Positions 6,807 to 11,838 of a stretch of DNA of 11,838 nucleotides are shown piece by piece. Within the stretch, counting starts at the first letter, position 1. Each line of letters opens with the position of its first letter. The notes under the pieces are model-generated. The model ran no database searches, was not told the DNA's origin, and saw nothing but the letters and a program-made list of their open reading frames with translations. The stretch comes from Candidatus Gerdarchaeota archaeon (lineage in GTDB: Archaea; Asgardarchaeota; Heimdallarchaeia; JABLTI01), in the NCBI GenBank assembly GCA_016840945.1, contig JAEORJ010000282.1, forward strand, positions 1 through 11,838, read 5' to 3'. A program made the position numbers and the translations under genes.

Positions 6807-7694
6807 TTAATATCTGCCAAAGTACCAATTTGTATCCCATTGTCCTATCCAAGCCATTGTCATAGAACCAATACCTAAATGAACACCAACAGCTGGGCCA
6901 ATCTCATACATTTCAAGATGTTTAGGAGCATTTGGCAAATCTTTAATTGATTCATATAATTCTTTAGTATAATGATTATCTTCAGCATAACCTAACCAAA
7001 CAGTATCAGTTACTAAATTACTGAAAATTTTTGGTACCATTCTTACATAATTACTAAATGCTTCCTCGTGTCCTTTGACTTTACCGAAGCTATCAACTTG
7101 TCCATCAACCATATGTAATAATGGTTTCATTTTTAGCAAAGATCCAAGGATTTTTTGTGCTCGTCCAATTCTTCCTCCTCGATGAAGGTATTCTAGTGAA
7201 TCAACAACTCCACAAATCTCAGATTTAGCTATAAAAGTATTATTGATAGCATTAACGATTTTTTCTTTTTCCATTCCTTGTTTAACTAATTTAGCAGTTT
7301 CTAAAACAACTAATCCTAATGGATGGGTAACAGTATTGCTATCAATAAGGATTAGATCTTTTTCAGGTAACATTTGTTTCGCAAGGTTAGCAGAATTCAT
7401 TGTCCCAGACATATTACTCGTTATATGAATTGAAATGACTGTTTCAGTACCATTATCAAAAGCTTTGTTATAAAATTCTAAGAATTCTCTAGCTGAAGGT
7501 TGTGAAGTTCTAGGCCAAGGATTTTTTTCTTCCTGAATCCTTTTGTAGACATCTTTAGCAGTGATATTTATACCATCTTTGTATTTTTCATCACCAAAGA
7601 AAATATTTAGTGGAATAACATCAATATTATATTTTTTAGCTATATGAGATGGTATATCACTTGTTGAATCTGTGATAATTTTAATTTTAGACAT
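6807..7694 (-). CDS. degV: DegV family protein (fatty-acid-binding, FakB-like)
   Basis: This is a 295-residue protein, the usual DegV length. Family marks in order: TDSTSDIP (8-15) at the N-terminus, TSQPS (63-67), SNMSGT (93-98), SLEYLHRGGRIG (166-177), KMKPLL (188-193) and IGPAVGVHLGIGS (265-277), the last corresponding to the C-terminal G-P-x-x-G-x-H-x-G-x-G signature. DegV proteins bind a fatty acid in a deep pocket. In bacteria (FakB) they present it to the kinase FakA for phosphorylation. No FakA/DAK-type kinase is in the window. In an archaeon, whose main lipids are isoprenoid ethers, the natural ligand is an open question, and a bacterial origin is plausible. The ATG at 7694 is well supported by the Shine-Dalgarno AGGAGAT six bases upstream. 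The gene ends 16 bp from the convergent RING-like gene. Confidence 0.92.
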   Translation of the reverse strand: MSKIKIITDSTSDIPSHIAKKYNIDVIPLNIFFGDEKYKDGINITAKDVYKRIQEEKNPWPRTSQPSAREFLEFYNKAFDNGTETVISIHITSNMSGTMNSANLAKQMLPEKDLILIDSNTVTHPLGLVVLETAKLVKQGMEKEKIVNAINNTFIAKSEICGVVDSLEYLHRGGRIGRAQKILGSLLKMKPLLHMVDGQVDSFGKVKGHEEAFSNYVRMVPKIFSNLVTDTVWLGYAEDNHYTKELYESIKDLPNAPKHLEMYEIGPAVGVHLGIGSMTMAWIGQWDTNWYFGRY

Positions 7695-7700
7695 GAAAGT

Positions 7701-7707
7701 ATCTCCT
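7701..7707 (-). promoter_or_regulatory. Shine-Dalgarno of degV
   Basis: AGGAGAT on the minus strand lies six bases before the ATG at 7694. It is one of only two strong ribosome binding sites in the window and fixes this start. Confidence 0.75.
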
Positions 7708-7733
7708 GTTTGCCATTAATTTTCTCTTTATTC

Positions 7734-7752
7734 AAACTTTAAAGTTTAAAAG
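7734..7752 (-). promoter_or_regulatory. degV core promoter with perfect 14-bp palindrome
   Basis: On the minus strand CTTTTAAACTTTAAAGTTT holds two overlapping TATA-like cores. The segment AAACTTTAAAGTTT (7734-7747) is a perfect palindrome. A start site about 25 nt downstream would give a leader of about 20-28 nt that includes the Shine-Dalgarno at 7701-7707, so promoter and ribosome site agree. The symmetry could also bind a dimeric regulator overlapping the TATA box. Confidence 0.45.
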
Positions 7753-7860
7753 AGTTTTTCACATTTAACAGTAAAAGGAAAAAAGGCTTTGTTATTTAAA
7801 AATTTAAGTTTTAGATGCAATTCTTTCTCATTTTTTTGAGGTGTAATAAGAATAAATTCA

Positions 7861-7883
7861 AGAAAAAAAGAAGAAAAGAGAAA
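7861..7883 (-). terminator. T-rich terminator after the DUF1295 gene
   Basis: Downstream of the minus-strand stop at 7895, the transcript would run through TTTCTCTTTTCTTCTTTTTTTC. This pyrimidine tract is typical of archaeal termination. The remaining sequence to degV (7753-7860) shows nothing I can name. Confidence 0.5.
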
Positions 7884-7894
7884 TTATTAATCCA

Positions 7895-8737
7895 TTATTT
7901 CTTCTTTTTTTGTGGTAATGGGAATATTACGCTAGTTCTTTCCATATATTCTCTATATCCAGGTTTATTGATGAGATGATTTTCTAATCTTGGAACACCT
8001 GTAACATAACGGATCAATAATGTATAGATAATTGGGCCTATAAGAGTAATCCAAATCCAAGGATTGGATATTGCTAATGAAATAACAGTTACAAATAACC
8101 CCCAAGACATGGTCATTTCCCCAAAGAAGTTTGGATGACGAGAATATTTCCATAATCCAATTTCAATGATTTTTCCTTTATTCTCTGGATTCTGAACAAA
8201 TTTCTTTAACTGTCTATCACCAATTGCTTCAAAATAGAAACCAACTACCCAAATTAAAAATCCTAACATAAGAGGAGCTAAACTTGCTATGGTATCATCA
8301 TATCTTATCCAACCATTTGCTACCTCGGGATAAACGGAGTTTGCTACAACAACAGGTAAGACAATTATAGCAGCCCATAATGCTTGTAACATATTTACAA
8401 TAAAGAAAGTTTTAACATTAGCGGATTTACCCCATTTTTCACGTAATTCTTTATAACGTCTATCTTCAGGTTTGCCAATATTTCTACGAGCAACATGTAT
8501 AGCCAATCTTAATCCCCAAATAATGATTAATGCTGTAATCACAATTTGTGTAATGTAAAATGCTTTATGCTTAAATCCAGTATATAGAATTGATATTACT
8601 GCAGCTACTATAAAATTCAAGCTCCAGAAGATATCCACTAAGCCATTATTCTTCTTTACCAACATAAAAAAATAAACTATGGTTAATAGAACAAAAATTG
8701 AGCTTAATGCTACTAATATGACTACCCAATCTATCAT
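7895..8737 (-). CDS. DUF1295 family membrane protein (steroid 5-alpha-reductase/ICMT-like fold)
   Basis: This is a 280-residue polytopic membrane protein with about six to seven hydrophobic segments (about 3-27, 35-52, 60-82, 110-132, 150-172, 209-224, 226-246). The signature region is GLWKYSRHPNFFGE (194-207), the conserved cofactor-binding stretch of DUF1295 proteins and their relatives, the steroid 5-alpha-reductase C-terminal domain and isoprenylcysteine carboxyl methyltransferases. Other family marks are WGLRLAIHVARRN (74-86), EDRRYKELREKWG (91-103) and TGVPRLE (246-252). Relatives reduce a C=C bond in a lipid with NADPH, or methylate lipid-linked groups with SAM; which applies cannot be told. 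A role on an isoprenoid or polyprenyl lipid would suit an archaeon but is inference. The start is secure: the Shine-Dalgarno GAGGTAAT ends six bases before the ATG. Confidence 0.88.
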   Translation of the reverse strand: MIDWVVILVALSSIFVLLTIVYFFMLVKKNNGLVDIFWSLNFIVAAVISILYTGFKHKAFYITQIVITALIIIWGLRLAIHVARRNIGKPEDRRYKELREKWGKSANVKTFFIVNMLQALWAAIIVLPVVVANSVYPEVANGWIRYDDTIASLAPLMLGFLIWVVGFYFEAIGDRQLKKFVQNPENKGKIIEIGLWKYSRHPNFFGEMTMSWGLFVTVISLAISNPWIWITLIGPIIYTLLIRYVTGVPRLENHLINKPGYREYMERTSVIFPLPQKKKK

Positions 8738-8743
8738 TGTGTT

Positions 8744-8751
8744 ATTACCTC
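8744..8751 (-). promoter_or_regulatory. Shine-Dalgarno of the DUF1295 gene
   Basis: GAGGTAAT on the minus strand, six bases before the ATG at 8737, closely matches the complement of the archaeal 16S rRNA 3' end. Confidence 0.75.
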
Positions 8752-8811
8752 AAATAATGGTTTTTTTTATCTTTTTAATAGATATCTCTTAAAATTCGAA
8801 GATAAACAATT

Positions 8812-8825
8812 AAAAAAACGAAAAG
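8812..8825 (-). terminator. T-rich terminator after the iron-sulfur protein gene
   Basis: The minus-strand transcript past the stop at 8834 reads CTTTTCGTTTTTTT, with an uninterrupted run of seven T. It lies in the 96-bp gap before the DUF1295 gene and suggests the two are transcribed separately. Confidence 0.45.
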
Positions 8826-8833
8826 AATTAAAA

Positions 8834-9931
8834 TTATAATACTTTGAAAATGTTATTTCTACGTTTAATTGTTTTCTTCAACATCCATGAAGTAATTGAT
8901 TTTGGAGATTTGGTTACTTCTTTAGAATTTCGAGTAACTAGCTGTAAAGCATCTTCAGGGCATTTAATAGCACAGACACCACATCCCGTACAACGATCAT
9001 TAACTGTACTTATCCCCAATTCTATTGATAGTACTTTAAATTGACAACGATCAACACATATACCACAACCAGTACATAATTCACTATCTACAGCTATTAT
9101 GTAATCAGAATTAACAATAGCGTTTGGTTGATCGAATTCAACAAGTGAACGTAAAACACCACAACAACAAGTACAACAATTGCATATGTATGAATTATCT
9201 TCTGTTATATTCATTGATGTATGGACTAAACCAGCTTCTTGTGCTTCTTTTAAGACATCTAACGCTTCATCAAGAGTTATCGGTTTCATGCTATTGCTCT
9301 CTTCAAAAGCATTTTCTTCATTTGAGAATGATAAGCAAACACTTGTAGGATATTTACAAGGTTCATCCAATAGTTCTTTGTGCTTTCTACAAATACATTC
9401 TCTTATACCCCAACTCTTTGCATTACGAACCATTAATTCAGCTTGATCTTTAGGATGAATTTTCAATTCAGTTTTAATTACACTATTAATTGGAATTACT
9501 CTATGAATTGCAGGAGCTGTGGAAAACAAAATTTCACCTCGAGTTTTTTGCAAGTATTCTTCCATTAGTACAGCAAATTCTTCATCCATGCGATGTAATT
9601 GATCTTCATAAATACCAACAACAAATGGCAATAAACCATACTTCTTTCCTTTATCCGAATTAAAAGTGCGAATTTGCCCTTTGTGTTTCATTGTTTCTAA
9701 TTTATTTGTAATTTCATCTAATGGAATTTTTAATCGTTTAGAGATTTTTTCAGCTGTTTCTCCTATTAGTTTTAATTTACTAGCAAGCTCCGCTTCATCA
9801 GGTTCAAAAATCCATTGTAAAACTTTTAGATGCGTTCCATCCTTTGTAGTTGCAAAACCATTTGGTATTCTATTCAGAGTTTTTGCTAATTTGACATAAG
9901 AATCATCACTTTTTTTATTTGATGTTGGCAT
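8834..9931 (-). CDS. Winged-helix-like, cysteine-rich 4Fe-4S dicluster protein
   Basis: This is a 365-residue soluble protein with 18 cysteines. The N-terminus (about 45-92) looks like a winged helix: LIGETAEKISKRLKIPLDEI followed by a helix and HKGQIRTF. A middle domain carries CICRK (Cys179, Cys181), Cys192 and Cys199, then the unusual cluster CNCCTCCCG (250-258; six Cys in eight residues). The C-terminal part is a 2[4Fe-4S] ferredoxin domain: CTGCGICVDRC (286-296) and CTGCGVCAIKCP (314-325). In the first motif the residue after the fourth Cys is Gln, not the usual Pro. A basic tail (about 340-365) ends the protein. I recall similar proteins in Asgard archaea and sulfate-reducing bacteria, without a proven function. 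It could be a redox-responsive regulator or an electron carrier. The ATG has no good Shine-Dalgarno. Confidence 0.85.
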   Translation of the reverse strand: MPTSNKKSDDSYVKLAKTLNRIPNGFATTKDGTHLKVLQWIFEPDEAELASKLKLIGETAEKISKRLKIPLDEITNKLETMKHKGQIRTFNSDKGKKYGLLPFVVGIYEDQLHRMDEEFAVLMEEYLQKTRGEILFSTAPAIHRVIPINSVIKTELKIHPKDQAELMVRNAKSWGIRECICRKHKELLDEPCKYPTSVCLSFSNEENAFEESNSMKPITLDEALDVLKEAQEAGLVHTSMNITEDNSYICNCCTCCCGVLRSLVEFDQPNAIVNSDYIIAVDSELCTGCGICVDRCQFKVLSIELGISTVNDRCTGCGVCAIKCPEDALQLVTRNSKEVTKSPKSITSWMLKKTIKRRNNIFKVL

Positions 9932-9960
9932 TTAATTCCACATCAATAGACGTAGGTAGA

Positions 9961-9982
9961 ATATTAAAAAAGCTATAGCTTT
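9961..9982 (-). promoter_or_regulatory. Promoter region of the iron-sulfur protein gene with 14-bp palindrome
   Basis: AAAGCTATAGCTTT (9969-9982) is a perfect 14-bp palindrome. It abuts TTTAATAT (9961-9968, minus strand), a TATA candidate about 33 nt before the ATG at 9931. The palindrome sits just upstream of the TATA box, over the BRE position, where an operator could act. The 73-bp gap to the GDPD gene shows no convincing terminator otherwise. Confidence 0.4.
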
Positions 9983-10004
9983 AAATTCTAAACTTATTAA
10001 TCAA

Positions 10005-11501
10005 TTATTTTTTCGTTATATGTTTGCGAATAGAATATACAATAACAGCTATTCCCGAACAACCTATTTCAAGCATCGCCCACATAAGGTAGTAATTCCG
10101 TGTTTCTAAAGTCCATATTGGTTGCGTCATATTTGCCATTAAATGTAATGAGTTGGTTTTTATATAATCAACTCCAAGGCACCATAACTGTGAGAATCTT
10201 GATGGTGAATCTACAGTCCATACCATAACCTCAATATCAGCTGATTCATACTCTTTGAATTGTTTATTTGTCAATCCATGATGAGTATTTACTAATTCGC
10301 ATCCCAATCCATTTATATTACAAACTGTAAATGCACCACATACATGGGTCATATTTTCAGCTAATGGTTCAAAACTACTTATTAGGATATTTTTACCTAA
10401 TCCTGAAGCATTCAATTGTGTTAATAACACATCATAATAAGTTTCATAATAAGGATGACCACTTGAAGGCCTACGATAATCAATATCTAATAGTAAATTG
10501 TTGTCTCGAGTTAGATTAATCATTTCAGCTAATGTTGGTACTTTTTCTCCTCTATAAGACTCAGCGAATATTGAATCTACATAACCTTGTCTTATTGTAT
10601 TGAAAGGATCTTGATCAACGAACCAGGAACCAGCATCTAATGTACGCAGTTCTGCAATGGTAAAATTACTTGCTGGCTCATTAGTTCTTTCAGGAAATAT
10701 TTCCTCAACGTTGGTAGTGCGTTTAAGATCAGTATCATGCATAATGAAAAGTACGCCATCAAAACTGATAGCGACATCTACTTCAATACCTACAGCCCCC
10801 CAAGTTACTGCTAATTCACCAGCAACAAAGGTATTTTCCGGTGCTAAATGGGATGCTCCTCTATGTGCCACTAATTTGGGTTTTTCAGGTATTTGCCCAG
10901 TTACAACATTTGCTGGTAACAATATAAATGGTAAAATAAAGATTGATGAGTAAACTAGAATAATGAAGACAAATCCTATTATAACCGAAGATCTTTCTCT
11001 TTTAGTCTTCTTTACAACTTTCCAAATTCTAATTGACTTAGGTATTAAGTAAATTAAGAACACACTTAATAAAATTATAAGCAACAACCAAATTATCGGA
11101 CTATAAAATTCTAATCTTGTTCTTACAATAGAAACTTCTTCTCCTGATTCTGTTATTAGCAAATATAACATACCATAACAGATAAGCAAAAATGGAAATG
11201 GTAATATTCGATTGAGAATATGCGGTTTTGTTATCCCACTTTTCATTTGTTTTCTTAAATAATAGACAACTAAGAATATACTGTAGAAAAGCACCATGTA
11301 TGTTAATGTGAGTACTATTGCTAACCAATTAGTCCTTACACCAAATAATGCAACAATAAATTCATTGATATCATACCACAATGGGCTCATTAATGTTACA
11401 ATTAAAATAAAATTTAACATACTAAAGAAGAAAATGGTAAAAAATACAAGCCATAATTGTTTCCATTTTCCCGTATTTTGGATAGTATCTTCATTCGTCA
11501 T
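10005..11501 (-). CDS. Polytopic membrane glycerophosphodiester phosphodiesterase (GDPD)
   Basis: This is a 498-residue protein with five membrane segments (about 15-39, 57-81, 98-117, 134-153, 172-196), a GDPD domain (about 208-455) and a sixth segment (471-490). Catalytic marks of the GDPD TIM barrel are present: LVAHRGASHLAPENT (210-224, with His213, Arg214 and Glu222), GIEVDVAISFDG (238-249, with Glu240 and Asp242) and MHDTDLKRTTN (254-264, with His255). The family hydrolyses glycerophosphodiesters to glycerol phosphate and an alcohol, using a divalent metal. Loops after TM2 (RKQMKSGITK), after TM4 (KVVKKTKRER) and the last tail (RKHITKK) are basic. By the positive-inside rule the N-terminus and tail are cytoplasmic and the GDPD domain faces outward. 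Five N-x-S/T sequons lie in that domain (near 279, 329, 364, 383, 457), which fits a glycosylated external domain. Likely roles are head-group salvage or lipid turnover. Confidence 0.9.
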   Translation of the reverse strand: MTNEDTIQNTGKWKQLWLVFFTIFFFSMLNFILIVTLMSPLWYDINEFIVALFGVRTNWLAIVLTLTYMVLFYSIFLVVYYLRKQMKSGITKPHILNRILPFPFLLICYGMLYLLITESGEEVSIVRTRLEFYSPIIWLLLIILLSVFLIYLIPKSIRIWKVVKKTKRERSSVIIGFVFIILVYSSIFILPFILLPANVVTGQIPEKPKLVAHRGASHLAPENTFVAGELAVTWGAVGIEVDVAISFDGVLFIMHDTDLKRTTNVEEIFPERTNEPASNFTIAELRTLDAGSWFVDQDPFNTIRQGYVDSIFAESYRGEKVPTLAEMINLTRDNNLLLDIDYRRPSSGHPYYETYYDVLLTQLNASGLGKNILISSFEPLAENMTHVCGAFTVCNINGLGCELVNTHHGLTNKQFKEYESADIEVMVWTVDSPSRFSQLWCLGVDYIKTNSLHLMANMTQPIWTLETRNYYLMWAMLEIGCSGIAVIVYSIRKHITKK

Positions 11502-11524
11502 TTAAATCAAACCAATATAACTTT

Positions 11525-11535
11525 GTTATTTATAA
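11525..11535 (-). promoter_or_regulatory. Putative TATA box of the GDPD gene
   Basis: TTATAAATAAC on the minus strand is centred about 30 nt before the ATG at 11501. It would give an almost leaderless message, and no Shine-Dalgarno is seen. It lies in the 69-bp gap after the upstream gene, so the GDPD gene probably has its own promoter. Confidence 0.45.
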
Positions 11536-11570
11536 TAATTATGAATTCAATTGATAGTAAACTTTAATTC

Positions 11571-11838
11571 TTATAGATTTTCATCAACGATTTTTTCTAT
11601 TTGCTTTCTAACTTTCTCGATGTCTTTCTTCTTGTTCTTCTCAAAAGCTTCATGTAATTTCTGAGCTATTTCATTAGCATCAGATCCAAATACATGACCA
11701 ACTTGCTTCCAAAAAATAACTGCTTCTCTGGGTATAGTCCAATTTTCATTAGTTTCCTTTTCCCAAAAAGTTAGTACTTTATCTCCCTTATACTCAAGCT
11801 CTTTTGCTTTAATTAAACCTACATTTGTTTTTTCTGAC
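11571..11838 (-). CDS. Unrecognised protein, C-terminal 88 residues (5' part beyond right edge)
   Basis: The minus strand is open from the right edge (first whole codon ends at 11837) to a TAA at 11571-11573. The visible tail begins SEKTNVGLIKAKELEYKGDK, continues with VLTFWEKETNENWTIPREAV and IFWKQVGHVFGSDANEIAQK, and ends in a highly charged helix (KKKDIEKVRKQIEKIVDENL) that could be a short coiled coil. The composition is that of a soluble protein. The WTIPREAVIFW segment looks like a folded strand-helix element. I do not recognise the family. Reading through 88 codons without a stop in AT-rich DNA, with protein-like composition, supports a real gene. No clear terminator follows; the 69-bp gap leads to the GDPD gene on the same strand. 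Confidence 0.65.
   Translation of the reverse strand, partial: SEKTNVGLIKAKELEYKGDKVLTFWEKETNENWTIPREAVIFWKQVGHVFGSDANEIAQKLHEAFEKNKKKDIEKVRKQIEKIVDENL

Noticed and set aside
7965..8153. Minus-strand 62-codon frame inside the DUF1295 gene
   Set aside because: It is an out-of-frame reading of the conserved SRHPNFFGE region; no ribosome site or recognisable protein.
8844..9899. Several plus-strand open frames opposite the iron-sulfur gene
   Set aside because: They overlap one another and mirror a gene with clear ferredoxin motifs; their translations show no domain features.
10331..11505. Open frames in other frames within the GDPD gene (both strands)
   Set aside because: The GDPD frame carries all catalytic motifs; the others are shadows of its hydrophobic and loop regions.
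1..11838. CRISPR array, tRNA/rRNA gene, insertion sequence or integrase site
   Set aside because: No regularly spaced repeats, no cloverleaf or conserved rRNA stretch, no transposase-like protein and no flanking inverted repeats were found by eye.

Overview
The window is strongly AT-rich and looks archaeal. Several genes lack a Shine-Dalgarno sequence and instead have a TATA-like box about 25-30 nt before the start codon, which suggests leaderless transcripts; two genes have clear Shine-Dalgarno sequences; T-rich tracts follow several stop codons. A TPR protein with a longin/roadblock-like C-terminal domain and a membrane-anchored RING-like zinc-finger protein point to an Asgard archaeon, perhaps of the Heimdallarchaeia group. 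That placement is inference from protein style, not from a marker gene. All stop codons I could read are TAA.

Layout. Positions 1-1470 (minus) hold the N-terminal 490 residues of a large FtsX/MacB-type permease that runs off the left edge. A divergent intergenic region (1471-1666) separates it from an S9-family prolyl-oligopeptidase-type peptidase (1667-3490, plus). That peptidase is split by one in-frame TAA at codon 61, with the same frame intact on both sides. Next is a 728-residue TPR protein (3601-5787, plus), which meets a small cupin (5789-6142, minus) tail to tail with a one-base gap. Diverging from the cupin is a short two-pass membrane protein with a degenerate RING-like finger (6296-6790, plus).

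From 6807 to the right edge every gene is on the minus strand: a DegV/FakB-type lipid-binding protein, a DUF1295 (steroid reductase/isoprenylcysteine methyltransferase-like) membrane protein, a winged-helix plus multi-cluster iron-sulfur protein, a polytopic membrane glycerophosphodiester phosphodiesterase whose catalytic domain is predicted to lie outside the cell, and the C-terminal 88 residues of an unrecognised protein. Gaps of 69-200 bp, most with promoter-like sequence, suggest separate transcription rather than one tight operon.

No RNA gene, CRISPR array, insertion sequence or attachment site was seen. I see no compact defence or biosynthetic system. The points most worth a second look are the RING-like protein that has lost one zinc site and kept the other, the TPR-longin architecture, the single nonsense codon in the peptidase, the iron-sulfur protein with a winged-helix front end, and a loose lipid theme (DegV, DUF1295, GDPD) on the minus strand.
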